DNA of 48,181 nt from Nocardiopsis chromatogenes YIM 90109. Lineage in GTDB: Bacteria; Actinomycetota; Actinomycetes; Streptosporangiales; Streptosporangiaceae. Numbering within the stretch: the first letter of the stretch is position 1; every line of letters begins with the position of its first letter. Where the stretch lies: contig NZ_ANBH01000076.1 in the NCBI RefSeq assembly GCF_000341185.1, positions 1 to 48,181 of the forward strand, in the 5' to 3' direction. The notes beneath the pieces are model-generated. The model saw nothing but the letters and a program-made list of their open reading frames with translations, was not told the origin of the DNA and did no database searches. The translations under genes and the position numbers were made by a program. Positions 8,019-20,173 of this stretch are shown one piece after another.

Positions 8019-8036
8019 ACCAAGCGAACGCTTGGT
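8019..8036. promoter_or_regulatory. TetR-type operator copy 3 (perfect palindrome)
   Basis: ACCAAGCGAACGCTTGGT is a perfect 8-2-8 palindrome 29 bases upstream of the LLM oxidoreductase start. It matches the imperfect copies at 1533-1550 and 1606-1623. CAAGCG-n2-CGCTTG sites are typical of TetR-family repressors of fatty-acid and steroid catabolism genes. No such regulator is encoded in the window. Confidence 0.8.
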
Positions 8037-8239
8037 AGTGTATCAGCGGGGTGACGAGCCCACAACGAATCACCCGGCCGCCGCCGGGCGGGCGCGGCGG
8101 CGATGTTTCGCCGGGCCCACGCGCTCCGCTGGCGCTTCACCGGGCCCCGAACGGGAACGGCGAGGCCTTCTCCGAACCGTTACCCGAGGTTCGGGTGCCG
8201 TGCGCTGTGCGATCGTCGTGCGCCGTCAACGTGTGCGAC

Positions 8240-8253
8240 CTGCGCATGCGCAG
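8240..8253. promoter_or_regulatory. Perfect 14-base palindrome before the exonuclease-fold gene
   Basis: CTGCGCATGCGCAG is a perfect palindrome ending 17 bases before the ATG at 8270 and just upstream of its GGAGGAG ribosome site. It may be an operator or may fold in the mRNA leader. Confidence 0.5.
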
Positions 8254-8269
8254 TGAGAACGGAGGAGAG

Positions 8270-9787
8270 ATGCGAGGCTGGTGGAGACGCGCGTTCGCGT
8301 CCGCCGCGGCGGCCGCCGCCGTCCTGGCCGGGGTCGCCGCCCCGGCGCAGGCCGAGGCGGGGACCCTCGCCCTGGCCGGACCGGTGGCCGTCGGAGAGCA
8401 GGCCCGGTTCGCCTACGGCACCGACGAACCCGACGGCACCAACTGGATCGGGGTCTACCGCGGCGGCGAGGGGCCGGTCGACCAGGAGTACACCGCCCCC
8501 TCCCTGGCCTGGGTCTACGCCCCCGACGCCGAGGGGGAGGCCACCGTCGACACCTCCGGGCTGCGCGCGGGCGACTACACCGCCTACCTGCTCGCCGAGG
8601 ACGGCTACGCCTGGCTGGCCGACCCGGTCGACTTCACCGTGACCGACGACCGCCCCGTCTCCTTCCCCACCGACGGGATCACCCTGCGCAACGCCCGCAA
8701 GGGCGAGGCCTACGAGGCCTCGGTCGGCGGCCTGGCCTCCGGCGGGGGAGACGGCGTCACCTTCCGCAAGACCGGCGGCCGCGCCTGGGTCCGGGTCGCC
8801 GAGGACGGCACCGTCACCGGCACGCCCAACGGCAACAAGGACGCCGAGGTCGAGATCGAGGCCACCGGCGCCGACGGCTCCACGGCCACCATCACCGCCA
8901 CCGTCCCGGTCCGCAAGAAGAAGCAGGACCTGGTCGGCGAGCTCAACGTGATGAGCTTCAACACCTGGCACGCGGGCACGCAGGTCGACGGCTACCACGA
9001 GAAGCAGCTGCGGTACCTCATCGAGTCCGACGCCGACATCGTCGGCATGCAGGAGACCGAGGGCGAGGCCGCCGAGCGCCTCGCCGAGGCCCTGGGCTGG
9101 GACCACTGGCAGACCTCCGGCAGCCTCGGCGTGATCAGCCGCTACCCGATCACCGAGGAGCGCGGCACCGTCAACGCCTCCGGGAGCGTCAAGATCGCCC
9201 TGGACGGCACCGACTCCGAGGTCGCCGTCTGGGACGTGCACCTGGGCTACACCCCCTACGGCCCCTACGACGCCTGCGACTCGGGCATGGGCGTCGACCG
9301 CATCCTGGAGCGCGAGGCCGAGTCCGGCCGCACCCCGCAGATCACCGACACCGTCGAGGCCATGCAGGAGGACCTGGCCGCCGCCGACGAGGACCCGGTC
9401 CTGCTCATGGGCGACTTCAACTCCCCCTCGCACCTGGACTGGACCGAGGAGCTGCGCGAGAAGAACTGCGGCTACGCGGACGTGCCCTGGCCCGCCTCCA
9501 CCGTGCCCACCGACGCCGGGTTGACCGACTCCTTCCGCGAGGCCCACCCCGACCCGGCGGCCGTCCCCGGTACCACCTGGTCGCCGCTGTTCCCCAAGCG
9601 GAACGGCGCCACCGGGGTCGACGAGCCCCAGGACCGCATCGACTTCATCTACTACGCGGGACCGCTCGCGGTGGAGGAGTCGCAGACCCTGGTGGCCGGT
9701 GAGCCGAAGGTCTACCCCGACCACGCCGGCAATGAATGGACCTCCGACCACGCCTCGGTCATGACGACCTTCTCCCTGGGAGGCTGA
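8270..9787 (+). CDS. Secreted endonuclease/exonuclease/phosphatase (EEP) family protein with two N-terminal beta domains
   Basis: A 505-residue exported hydrolase. Residues 1-28 form a signal peptide (Arg-rich start, Ala-rich core, APAQA cleavage). Next comes a beta-sandwich (TNWIGVYRGGEG ... GDYTAYLLAEDGYAWLADPV), then a putative Ig/cadherin-like domain with GTVTGTPNG near residue 180, and from about residue 220 an EEP catalytic domain: NVMSFNTWH, MQETEG, LMGDFNSPSH, RIDFIYY and TSDHASV, which supply the metal-binding and catalytic Asn, Glu, Asp and His. It could cleave nucleic acid, phospholipid or sugar phosphates outside the cell. ATG 8270 follows GGAGGAG. It is a single gene ended by a strong terminator. 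Confidence 0.9.
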   Translation: MRGWWRRAFASAAAAAAVLAGVAAPAQAEAGTLALAGPVAVGEQARFAYGTDEPDGTNWIGVYRGGEGPVDQEYTAPSLAWVYAPDAEGEATVDTSGLRAGDYTAYLLAEDGYAWLADPVDFTVTDDRPVSFPTDGITLRNARKGEAYEASVGGLASGGGDGVTFRKTGGRAWVRVAEDGTVTGTPNGNKDAEVEIEATGADGSTATITATVPVRKKKQDLVGELNVMSFNTWHAGTQVDGYHEKQLRYLIESDADIVGMQETEGEAAERLAEALGWDHWQTSGSLGVISRYPITEERGTVNASGSVKIALDGTDSEVAVWDVHLGYTPYGPYDACDSGMGVDRILEREAESGRTPQITDTVEAMQEDLAAADEDPVLLMGDFNSPSHLDWTEELREKNCGYADVPWPASTVPTDAGLTDSFREAHPDPAAVPGTTWSPLFPKRNGATGVDEPQDRIDFIYYAGPLAVEESQTLVAGEPKVYPDHAGNEWTSDHASVMTTFSLGG

Positions 9788-9802
9788 CACCTCGCCTCCC
9801 CC

Positions 9803-9851
9803 GGCGCCGCCCGCCCACCCTCTCCCCCGAGGGGCGGGCGGCGCCCCTTTT
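9803..9851 (+). terminator. Rho-independent terminator after the EEP gene
   Basis: A perfect 14-base stem (9803-9816 with 9832-9845), a 15-base loop, and then CCTTTT. It separates the EEP gene from proS. Confidence 0.85.
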
Positions 9852-9961
9852 CCGGCTGCACCCGCCCACCGGGGCCGCTAGCCTGGAGACCCCTCCCTAC
9901 CGAAGACCGACCCGATTCTCCGTGCACCGGCGTGTGCACCGTCAACCACCGAGGAGTGGCC

Positions 9962-11710
9962 GTGCTGCTGCGGATGTCGACCCTGTTCCTGCGCACCCTG
10001 CGTGAGGACCCGGCGGACGCCGAGGTGCCGAGCCACAAGCTCCTGGTGCGCGGCGGGTTCGTCCGCCGGACCGGCCCCGGCATCTACTCCTGGATGCCCC
10101 TGGGCAAGATCGTCCTGGAGAACGTGGCCCGGGTCGTGCGCGAGGAGATGGACGCGATCGGCGGCCAGGAGCTGCTGCTGCCCGCCCTGCTGCCCCGCGA
10201 CTACTACGAGGCCACCGGGCGGGCCACCGAGTACGGCGACACCCTCTTCGCCCTCAAGGACCGCAAGGGCGCCGACTACGTCCTCGGCCCCACCCACGAG
10301 GAGGTCTTCGCCCACCTGGTCAAGGGCGAGTACTCCTCCTACAAGGACTTCCCGGTCACGCTGTACCAGATCCAGGAGAAGTTCCGGGACGAGGCCCGCC
10401 CCCGCGCCGGGGTGCTGCGCGGCCGCGAGTTCCACATGAAGGACTCCTACTCCTTCGACATCGACGACGCGGGCCTGCAGGAGTCCTACGAGCGCCACCG
10501 CGCCGCCTACGTCCGCATCTTCGACCGCCTCGGCCTGGACTACGTCATCGTCCAGGCCACCTCCGGCGCCATGGGCGGATCGGCCTCCGAGGAGTTCCTG
10601 GCCGAGACCCCCGTCGGCGAGGACACCTTCGTCCGCAGCACCGAGTCGGGCTACGCCGCCAACGTCGAGGCGGTGCGCATCGCCGCCCCCGCCGCCCGTC
10701 CGCTGGAGGGGCTGCCCGAGGCGGTGGCCCACCACACGCCCGACACCCCCACCATCGAGACCCTGGTCGACCACCTCAACGGCGCCGGGCTCGGCCGCAC
10801 CTTCACCGCCGCCGACACCCTCAAGAACGTCCTGGTCAAGGTCCGCGAGCCCGGGGCGAGCGAGTGGGAGGTCATCGGCATCGGCGTTCCCGGCGACCGC
10901 GAGGTCGACGTCAAGCGCCTGGAGGCGGCCCTGGAGCCCGCCGAGGTCGCCCTGCTCGACGAGGAGGACTTCGCCGCCCGCCCCTTCCTGGTCAAGGGCT
11001 ACGTCGGGCCGAACGCCCTGCTCGACAACAAGCTGCGCTTCTACGCCGACCCGCGCGTGGTCGAGGGCACCCGCTGGGTCACCGGCGCCGACCGCCCCGA
11101 CCACCACGTGGTCGACCTGGTCTGCGGCCGCGACTTCACCCCCGACGGCGTGCTCGACGTGGCCGAGGTCCGCGACGGCGACCCCGCCCCCGACGGCCGC
11201 GGCACCCTCTACACCGCCCGCGGCATCGAGATCGGCCACGTCTTCCAGCTCGGCCGCAAGTACACCGACGCCATCGAGCTGGACGCGCTGGGCCCCGACG
11301 GCAAGCCCAAGCGCGTCACCATGGGCTCCTACGGCATCGGCGTCTCCCGGGTGGTGGCCGCCGTCGTCGAGCAGTCCCACGACGACAAGGGCATCGTGTG
11401 GCCGCGCGCCGCCGCCCCCGCCGACGTGCACGTCGTCGGCACCGGAAAGGGCGAGCAGATCGAGGTCGCCCTGCGCCTGGCCGCCGAGCTGGAGGAGCGC
11501 GGCCTGCGGGTGCTCGTCGACGACCGCAAGGGCGTCTCCCCGGGCGTGAAGTTCACCGACGCCGAGCTGCTGGGCGTGCCCACGGCGCTCATCGTCGGCA
11601 AGGGCCTGGCCGACGGGGTGCTGGAGCTGCGCGACCGCCGTACCGGCGACCGCCGGGAGATCGCCCTGGACGGCGCGGCCGACACGGTCGCCGCCGTGGC
11701 CGCCGAGTAG
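9962..11710 (+). CDS. proS: Prolyl-tRNA synthetase, bacterial type
   Basis: It attaches proline to tRNA-Pro in the cytoplasm. The 582 residues fit the bacterial-type enzyme with an editing insertion between motifs 2 and 3. Visible parts are motif 1 around [14 protein letters not shown], motif 2 around [16 protein letters not shown] with [12 protein letters not shown] (about residue 155), the INS editing domain in roughly residues 235-385, motif 3 at GSYGIGVSR, and an anticodon-binding domain at the C-terminus. The GTG at 9962 ([12 protein letters not shown], the usual start) follows GAGGAG. A TAGCCT -10-like box stands at 9879-9884. Confidence 0.97.
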   Translation: MLLRMSTLFLRTLREDPADAEVPSHKLLVRGGFVRRTGPGIYSWMPLGKIVLENVARVVREEMDAIGGQELLLPALLPRDYYEATGRATEYGDTLFALKDRKGADYVLGPTHEEVFAHLVKGEYSSYKDFPVTLYQIQEKFRDEARPRAGVLRGREFHMKDSYSFDIDDAGLQESYERHRAAYVRIFDRLGLDYVIVQATSGAMGGSASEEFLAETPVGEDTFVRSTESGYAANVEAVRIAAPAARPLEGLPEAVAHHTPDTPTIETLVDHLNGAGLGRTFTAADTLKNVLVKVREPGASEWEVIGIGVPGDREVDVKRLEAALEPAEVALLDEEDFAARPFLVKGYVGPNALLDNKLRFYADPRVVEGTRWVTGADRPDHHVVDLVCGRDFTPDGVLDVAEVRDGDPAPDGRGTLYTARGIEIGHVFQLGRKYTDAIELDALGPDGKPKRVTMGSYGIGVSRVVAAVVEQSHDDKGIVWPRAAAPADVHVVGTGKGEQIEVALRLAAELEERGLRVLVDDRKGVSPGVKFTDAELLGVPTALIVGKGLADGVLELRDRRTGDRREIALDGAADTVAAVAAE

Positions 11711-11743
11711 CGCCGAGCGGGAGGACGGGCGGGGACATCCGCC

Positions 11744-11777
11744 GCGAGGGCGCCGCCCCTGAGGTCGGCGCCCTCGC
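11744..11777 (+). terminator. Perfect hairpin after proS
   Basis: GCGAGGGCGCCG at 11744-11755 pairs perfectly with 11766-11777 around a 10-base loop. There is no T run, so it may be a weak or factor-aided terminator, and may act in both directions between proS and the convergent DUF4439 gene. Confidence 0.6.
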
Positions 11778-11912
11778 CGTGCACGCCGCCCCCTGCCGTC
11801 GGGGCCGATCATGGACGCCCACCGGCAGAGGGCAGGCCGACGACCGGAGGGCGCTGCGGCGCGGGGTCGGTAGCGCACGGCAGGCCATGGCCCGCGCCGC
11901 GGCTGCCGAGCC

Positions 11913-12395
11913 CTACTCGTCCTCGTCGTTGGGCTCGTCGGGGTCGCCCGTGGCGTAGGCCGGGAACGTGTCCAACTCCCCGCCCCACTCCAGCGCGCGC
12001 ACCGTCGCCCCTTGCAGCGACTCCGCCGCGAACCCCCGCAGCGGCCCCGACTCGGCGGCCCCCGCCACCTCCAGGTACGCCTGGGACGAGGTGCCCTCCA
12101 TCCGGCGCGCGAACCCCGCCAGCTCCTCGCGTCCGTCGGAGTCGGGCAGCGGGTAGGCCGCCTCCGCAGGCGCGGGCACCGCGTCCAGCCCGACCAGCTC
12201 CGCGCGCACGGTGTCCCGCTGCGCCCGGTGCGCGTCCAGGTGCCGTGCGGCCCGGTCGCGCTCGCCGCCCCGGCTGCGCGCCCCGATGAACCCGTATCCG
12301 TACACCGCCGCGTGCTCGGCGCGCAGCGCCTTCTGCAGCGCCTCCACCTCCGCGGTGGCCTCCTGCGAGGGCGACGCCCCGGCCGTCTCGCTCAT
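11913..12395 (-). CDS. DUF4439 ferritin-like protein
   Basis: A 160-residue, mostly helical protein of the DUF4439 ferritin-like family. It begins after a short tail with EVEALQKALRAEHAAVYGYG, where the Glu and Glu-His pattern resembles a ferritin-type helix, and ends in an acidic tail (PDEPNDEDE). The biochemical role is not established for the family. ATG 12395 has GAGGAGG 4 bases before it and overlaps the stop of the upstream gene in an ATGA. Location between proS and rimP is conserved in many actinomycetes. Confidence 0.8.
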   Translation of the reverse strand: MSETAGASPSQEATAEVEALQKALRAEHAAVYGYGFIGARSRGGERDRAARHLDAHRAQRDTVRAELVGLDAVPAPAEAAYPLPDSDGREELAGFARRMEGTSSQAYLEVAGAAESGPLRGFAAESLQGATVRALEWGGELDTFPAYATGDPDEPNDEDE

Positions 12396-12907
12396 CCGAC
12401 CTCCTCACCGAGCATGTGCGCGTGTCCGATCTCGCAGGCCCCGATCGACGCGAGGAGCTGCACCAGCGCCGGGTCCCGGACATCGCCGCACTGGCGCGCC
12501 CGGGAGTCGGCCGCCGCCTCCTCGGCCGTACGCAGCCCGGCCGCGTCCACCGGTTCGGCGCCGACCGGCGAGGGGGACGGCGACGGCGAGGCGTGCGCCC
12601 CCTCGCGGGCGGGCCGCTCGGTGTCCGGCAGCCGCCCGCGCAGCGTCGCCAGGTGGTCCTCATGGTGGGCCAGGAACGTCTCCAGCAGGTCCGCCGGGCC
12701 CTCGTCGGCGCCCAGCGCCGCGCGGTAGCGCGCGATGATCCGCTCCTTGTCGGCGATGGCCCCGCGCAGCACGCGCTCGTCGGGCCCAATATCGCTCGGA
12801 TACCACTGGGCCCCCTGGCAGCCGCCTGCCGCGGCGACCGTGAACGCCGCGGCGAGCACGGTGCGGCGGGTGACGGAAGTACCGGCGGTGCCGCGCCTCG
12901 CGCCCAA
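12392..12907 (-). CDS. Putative lipoprotein with ferritin-like helices
   Basis: About 171 residues. The N-terminus reads RRTVLAAAFTVAAAGGC, a signal peptide with twin Arg and a lipobox whose Cys would be lipidated, so it is likely anchored outside the membrane. The rest is helical (RYRAALGADEGPADLLETFL, HHEDHLATLRGRL) with a Ser-Pro repeat linker (SPSPSPSP) and a final helix. A TTG at 12907 is the best start: AGGAG lies 7 bases upstream and there is no ATG or GTG near the signal peptide. It shares an ATGA overlap with the DUF4439 gene, so the two products probably act together. Function unknown. Confidence 0.7.
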   Translation of the reverse strand: MGARRGTAGTSVTRRTVLAAAFTVAAAGGCQGAQWYPSDIGPDERVLRGAIADKERIIARYRAALGADEGPADLLETFLAHHEDHLATLRGRLPDTERPAREGAHASPSPSPSPVGAEPVDAAGLRTAEEAAADSRARQCGDVRDPALVQLLASIGACEIGHAHMLGEEVG

Positions 12908-13206
12908 ATCCGATCTCCTTCGCCGTCGTCGCAGTGCCCCGCCAATCCTTCCATGAGCCGGGGGCGCGGCCGCGCGAAGCGGCGGTGTGGCGGCGTTCCC
13001 GCCTGCGCTCCGCCGCCGTCGCCGCGGGCCCGGCCGCGGACCCGCGGGGTCCGGGCACCGCGCGGATTGCCTGGAGAGGCCGCGGTTGTGGATACCCTTG
13101 TAGGCCAAACCGCACTCGCAGCGACGTGCGGCCGATTTTCGTGTATAGCTGGACCGCCCCGGCGCCCGACCGCGGGACCGGGCGGAATTCCCGAGGAGGA
13201 ACGCAG

Positions 13207-13692
13207 ATGGGGGCGCAGGCTCGCCAGGACCGCTTGGCCGCCCTGCTCGAACCGGTGCTGGCCGAGGCCGGGCTGGAGCTGGAGGCCGTCGAGGTCACCC
13301 CGGCCGGCAAGCGGCGCCTGCTGCGTGTGGTGGTCGACTCCGGCGACGGCGTCGACCTGGACGCGGTCGGTACGGTCAGCCAGGACATCTCGGCCGCGCT
13401 GGACGCGTCCGAGGAGATGGGCAGCGCCCCTTACGTGCTGGAAGTGACCTCCCCCGGTGTGGACCGGCCGCTGACCCTTCCCCGGCACTGGCGCCGCTCC
13501 CGCGGCCGCCTCGTACAGGCCCGCCTCGCCGACGGCGGCGAGGTCACCGGGCGCGTCGAGGAGGCCGGCGACGAGGGCGTGGTGCTCGACGTGGACGGCG
13601 AGCGGGCCGAGTACCGCTATGCCGACCTCGACCGGGGCAAGGTCCAGGTGGAATTCCGCCGCCCGGCCGACGGCGAAGCCGCGGCGGACTAG
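13207..13692 (+). CDS. rimP: Ribosome maturation factor RimP
   Basis: RimP helps assemble the 30S subunit. The 161-residue protein shows the family pattern: LEAVEVTPAGKRRLLRVVVD, DLDAVGTVSQDISAALD, and the signature YVLEVTSPGVDRPL near residue 80, followed by an Sm-like C-terminal barrel. The ATG has GAGGAGG 8 bases before it. It is the first gene of the rimP-nusA-ylxR-infB run and lies 13 bases before nusA; the roughly 300 bases upstream hold the promoter region, where I see no clear -35/-10 pair. Confidence 0.95.
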   Translation: MGAQARQDRLAALLEPVLAEAGLELEAVEVTPAGKRRLLRVVVDSGDGVDLDAVGTVSQDISAALDASEEMGSAPYVLEVTSPGVDRPLTLPRHWRRSRGRLVQARLADGGEVTGRVEEAGDEGVVLDVDGERAEYRYADLDRGKVQVEFRRPADGEAAAD

Positions 13693-13704
13693 AGGGGGAG
13701 CCCC

Positions 13705-14784
13705 GTGGATATCGACATGAGCGTCCTGCGCAGCTTGGAGCGCGAGAAGGACATCTCGGTGGACCTGGTCGTCAAGGCGATCGAGGACGCCCTGCTGATC
13801 GCCTACCACCGGCAGGAGGGGACCGAGGCCTCCGCCCGGGTCGAGCTGGACCGCTCCACCGGGCACGTCACCGTGTGGGCCTCCGAGACCGACGAGGAGA
13901 CCGGGCAGGCCCGCGAGTACGACGCCACGCCCACCGGCTTCGGGCGCATCGCGACCTCCACCGCCAAGCAGGTCATCCTGCAGCGGCTGCGCGACGCCGA
14001 GGACGAGCTGACGCTCGGCGAGTACGCCGGGCGCGAGTACGAGGTGGTCTCCGGCATCATCCAGCAGGGCAAGGACCCGCGGAACGTGCTGGTGGACCTG
14101 GGCCGGGTGGAGGCCGTGCTGCCCCCGCAGGAGCAGGTCCCCGGCGAGGACTACGGGCACGGCGAGCGGCTGCGCGCCTACGTGGTGCAGGTCCGCAAGG
14201 GCCACCGCGGCCCCTCGGTGACCCTCTCGCGCACCCACCCCAACCTGGTGCGCAAGCTCTTCGAGCTGGAGGTCCCCGAGATCGCCGACGGCACCGTGGA
14301 GATCGCCGCCATCGCCCGCGAGGCCGGGCACCGCACCAAGATGGCGGTGCGCTCCAACAAGCCCGGGGTCAACGCCAAGGGCGCCTGCATCGGCCCGCTG
14401 GGCAGCCGGGTCCGCAACGTCATGGCCGAGCTCAACGGCGAGAAGATCGACATCGTCGACCACTCCGAGGACCCGGCCGTGTTCGTGGGCAACGCGCTGT
14501 CCCCGGCCCGGGTGGACCGGGTCGAGGTCGTCGACGCCGCCGCCAAGGTGGCCCGGGTGACCGTGCCCGACTACCAGCAGTCGCTGGCCATCGGCAAGGA
14601 GGGGCAGAACGCCCGGCTGGCGGCCCGGCTCACCGGCTGGCGGATCGACATCCGCTCCGACGCCCAGGGCGACGACGAACCGGTGGCCGTGCTCCCGGAC
14701 GAGCCCGGCGGGGCCGGCACCGACACCGGTCCCGGTGCGCCCGGGGGCCCACAGGACGGCCTGGACGATGCCGGAGCGCGCTAG
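13705..14784 (+). CDS. nusA: Transcription termination/antitermination factor NusA
   Basis: NusA binds RNA polymerase and modulates pausing and termination. The 359-residue actinobacterial form has an N-terminal polymerase-binding domain ([20 protein letters not shown]), an S1 domain ([17 protein letters not shown]), and two KH domains ([20 protein letters not shown] and [20 protein letters not shown]); the C-terminal acidic repeats of E. coli NusA are absent, as usual here. The GTG at 13705 follows GGGGGAG. Its end overlaps ylxR, so the genes are coupled. Confidence 0.96.
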   Translation: MDIDMSVLRSLEREKDISVDLVVKAIEDALLIAYHRQEGTEASARVELDRSTGHVTVWASETDEETGQAREYDATPTGFGRIATSTAKQVILQRLRDAEDELTLGEYAGREYEVVSGIIQQGKDPRNVLVDLGRVEAVLPPQEQVPGEDYGHGERLRAYVVQVRKGHRGPSVTLSRTHPNLVRKLFELEVPEIADGTVEIAAIAREAGHRTKMAVRSNKPGVNAKGACIGPLGSRVRNVMAELNGEKIDIVDHSEDPAVFVGNALSPARVDRVEVVDAAAKVARVTVPDYQQSLAIGKEGQNARLAARLTGWRIDIRSDAQGDDEPVAVLPDEPGGAGTDTGPGAPGGPQDGLDDAGAR

Positions 14785-15082
14785 AATCGGGGGCAGCGGC
14801 CGGCGACCCCCCGTACGCACCTGCGTGGGGTGCCGGTCTCGGGCGGCTCAGTCCGACCTGGTACGACTGGTGGCCGACGGCGCCCTGGTGACCCCCGATC
14901 CCGAGCGGCGGTCGCCGGGACGGGGCGCCTACCTCCACCCCGACCCCGCATGCTGGGCGTCGGCGGAGCGGCGCGGAGCGTTCCAGCGGGCCCTGCGGGC
15001 CCGCGGGCGGCTCGACACCTCGCGTGCGGCCGCCTATTTCTCCGGCGGTCCGCGCGTTGGAGAGGGCGGCCGTTCCGGATAG
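14768..15082 (+). CDS. ylxR: YlxR family (DUF448) RNA-binding protein
   Basis: A 104-residue protein with the YlxR signature PVRTCVGCR near residue 16 and [13 protein letters not shown] further on. The family is thought to bind nucleic acid; its position between nusA and infB is conserved. The start ATG at 14768 lies inside the last codons of nusA (17-base overlap), implying coupled translation. The C-terminus is Gly/Arg-rich. Confidence 0.93.
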   Translation: MPERARIGGSGRRPPVRTCVGCRSRAAQSDLVRLVADGALVTPDPERRSPGRGAYLHPDPACWASAERRGAFQRALRARGRLDTSRAAAYFSGGPRVGEGGRSG

Positions 15083-15203
15083 GGTTGGAATGATCACGTC
15101 GGCACCGCGGTTGTACCGAACAGGCGTCGGCGGGTCTTGCCATGCCGGGACACCGGCGCACAGACCCATTGTTGTGTAACGACGAGGAAGCGGGTCGAGA
15201 TTG

Positions 15204-15239
15204 CGATGAGCGCTCGATGAGTACGCAGCGATGAGTACG
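15204..15239 (+). repeat. Short direct repeats in the ylxR-infB spacer
   Basis: The 212-base spacer before infB contains CGATGAG at 15204-15210 and CGATGAGTACG twice (15215-15225, 15229-15239). Such spaced repeats could be protein-binding sites or simple slippage. No clear promoter was identified. Confidence 0.5.
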
Positions 15240-15294
15240 TCAAGCTAGCGACGGTCCGGCACAGCGCATGTCCCGGACCGAGTAGAGGAGAGCA

Positions 15295-18285
<2,991 letters not shown>

Positions 18286-18296
18286 CGCGGCGGTAC

Positions 18297-18320
18297 GGGG
18301 CCCCGCTCCGGCGGGGCCCC
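18297..18320 (+). terminator. GC hairpin after infB
   Basis: GGGGCCCCGC (18297-18306) pairs perfectly with 18311-18320 around a four-base loop, 12 bases past the infB stop. No T run follows, so it may attenuate transcription into ylxP rather than end it. Confidence 0.6.
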
Positions 18321-18374
18321 GGCCCCCGTCCCCACCCCCTCTCGACGGCCCGCCACTCCGTCATGTGGCATGTG

Positions 18375-18716
18375 ATGACATCCAGATCGCGCAACGCGAG
18401 GAACCGCGCCCGGAGCGGCGCCTTCGTCGGGTCCCTGACCCTGGACATCCTGCTGGGCGACGTCCGCTCGCTGAAGCAGAAGCGGTCGGTGGTCCGGCCC
18501 ATCGTGGCCGAGATCCAGCGGCGCTTCTCCGTCTCGGTCGCAGAGACCGGGGAGCAGGACCTGTACCGCCGCTCCGAGATCGGGATCGCCGTCGTGGCCT
18601 CCACGGCCGCGCACTGCACCGAGGTGCTCGACACCTGCGAGCGCCTGGTGGCCGGACGGCCAGAGATCGAGCTGCTCTCCGCGAGGCGGCGGCTCTTCGG
18701 TCCAGAGGAGGAATGA
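18375..18716 (+). CDS. ylxP: YlxP family (DUF503) protein
   Basis: A small protein of about 113 residues with the DUF503 core VGSLTLDILLGDVRSLKQKR close to its start, then RRFSVSVAETGEQDLYRRSEIGIAVVAS. Function unknown, though the gene is conserved between infB and rbfA and a role in ribosome maturation is suspected. No start has a good ribosome site: ATG 18375, GTG 18372 and ATG 18363 are all possible, and the 20 or so residues before the core are not conserved. It ends 4 bases before rbfA. Confidence 0.85.
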   Translation: MTSRSRNARNRARSGAFVGSLTLDILLGDVRSLKQKRSVVRPIVAEIQRRFSVSVAETGEQDLYRRSEIGIAVVASTAAHCTEVLDTCERLVAGRPEIELLSARRRLFGPEEE

Positions 18717-18720
18717 GACC

Positions 18721-19164
18721 ATGGTGGACGCCGCACGCGCCCGCAAGCTCGCCGACCGCATCCAGCGGATCGTCGCGGAGATGCTGGAGCGCCGGATCAA
18801 AGACCCCCGCCTGGGGTTCGTCACCGTCACCGACGCGCGGCTCACCAACGACCTGCGCGACGCGACGGTGTACTACACCGTCTTCGGCAGCGACGAGGAG
18901 AAGGCCGGCACGGCCGCTGCGCTGGAGAGCGCCAAGGGCGTGATCCGCACGGAGGTGGGCCGCCAGACCGGGCTCAGGCACACCCCCAGCCTCACCTTCG
19001 AGGCCGACGAGGTGCAGGCCAACGCCCAGCACATCGAGGACCTGCTGACCCAGGCCCGGCAGAGCGACGCCGACGTGGCCCGCGCCGCGGCGGGGGCCAG
19101 CCCGGCCGGGGACGCCGACCCCTACAAGACCCCGCGCGAGGACGAGGCCGAATCGGCCGAGTAG
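18721..19164 (+). CDS. rbfA: Ribosome-binding factor A
   Basis: RbfA is a KH-type factor for late 30S maturation. The 147-residue protein shows RIQRIVAEMLERRIKDPRLG near residue 10, VTVTDARLTNDLRDATVYYTV, and RTEVGRQTGLRHTPSLTFE. The acidic extension after residue 120 is normal for actinobacteria. ATG 18721 follows GAGGAGG at the end of ylxP. Confidence 0.95.
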   Translation: MVDAARARKLADRIQRIVAEMLERRIKDPRLGFVTVTDARLTNDLRDATVYYTVFGSDEEKAGTAAALESAKGVIRTEVGRQTGLRHTPSLTFEADEVQANAQHIEDLLTQARQSDADVARAAAGASPAGDADPYKTPREDEAESAE

Positions 19165-19247
19165 CCGACGCGCCGGTGCCCCGGGGCGTGTGCGGCCCCG
19201 GGGCACCCGTGCACCGACGCACCGACAGACGAGGAACCACCCGACCC

Positions 19248-20123
19248 ATGACCGACAGCGGCGTCGCGATCGTCGACAAGCCCGCCGACTGGACCTCGCA
19301 CGACGTGGTCGCCAAGGTCCGGCGGCTGGCCGGTACCCGCAAGGTGGGGCACGCCGGGACCCTGGACCCGATGGCCACCGGGGTGCTCGTGCTCGGCATC
19401 GGCAAGGGCACCAAGCTGCTGGGCCACTTGGCGCTCACCGAGAAGGAGTACACGGGCACGGTCCGGCTGGGCGCCACCACCAATACCGACGACGCCGAGG
19501 GCGAGGAGACCTCCCGCACGGATGCGGGCGGCGTCGCCGAGGAGGACGCGCGCCGCGCCGCCGCCGCGCTGACCGGGGAGATCATGCAGATCCCCCCGCA
19601 GGTCAGTGCGATCAAGGTGAACGGGCGCCGGGCCTACAAGTCGGCGCGGGCCGGGGAGTCGGTGGAGCTGAAGGCGCGTCCGGCCACGGTGTCGGAGTTC
19701 GCCGTCGACGCGGTGCGCCGCGAGGGGCCCTTCCTGGACCTGGACGTGCGCGTCACCTGCTCCAGCGGCACCTACATCCGCGCGCTGGCCCGGGACATGG
19801 GCGAGGCCCTGGGGGTGGGCGGCCACCTCACCCGGCTGCGCCGTACCCGGGTGGGGCCCTACGGGCTGGAGCGGGCGCGCACCCTGGAACAGCTCGCCGA
19901 GGAGTTCACCGCGGTGCCGCTGTCCCAGGCGGTGGCCGCGGCGTTCCCGGTGCGGGTGCTCAGCGAGGACGAGGCGCGGAAGGTCGCCCACGGCAACCGG
20001 ATCGCGCCCAGTACCCTGGGGTCCGGGCCGATCGGCCTGTTCGCCCCGGACGGGGAGGTCGTGGCCCTGGCCGAGGACCGGCCGGGGTACAGCAAGCCCA
20101 TCGTGGTGTTCGCGGGCGCCTGA
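19248..20123 (+). CDS. truB: tRNA pseudouridine(55) synthase TruB
   Basis: It converts U55 of tRNAs to pseudouridine. The 291-residue enzyme has the catalytic motif GHAGTLDPMATGVLVLGIG, with Asp in GTLDP near residue 41, then EKEYTGTVRLGATT, the IPPQVSAIKVNGRRAY motif, and CSSGTYIRALARDMG. A C-terminal PUA-like part follows. The ATG at 19248 gives the standard start DSGVAIVDKPADWTSHDVV; GAGGAA lies upstream. It is followed by ribF after 50 bases. Confidence 0.96.
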   Translation: MTDSGVAIVDKPADWTSHDVVAKVRRLAGTRKVGHAGTLDPMATGVLVLGIGKGTKLLGHLALTEKEYTGTVRLGATTNTDDAEGEETSRTDAGGVAEEDARRAAAALTGEIMQIPPQVSAIKVNGRRAYKSARAGESVELKARPATVSEFAVDAVRREGPFLDLDVRVTCSSGTYIRALARDMGEALGVGGHLTRLRRTRVGPYGLERARTLEQLAEEFTAVPLSQAVAAAFPVRVLSEDEARKVAHGNRIAPSTLGSGPIGLFAPDGEVVALAEDRPGYSKPIVVFAGA

Positions 20124-20173
20124 CCCGCGCCCGAGCCGCAGAGGCTGGAGCAGAGCCCGTAGAGGAGGGGCAC

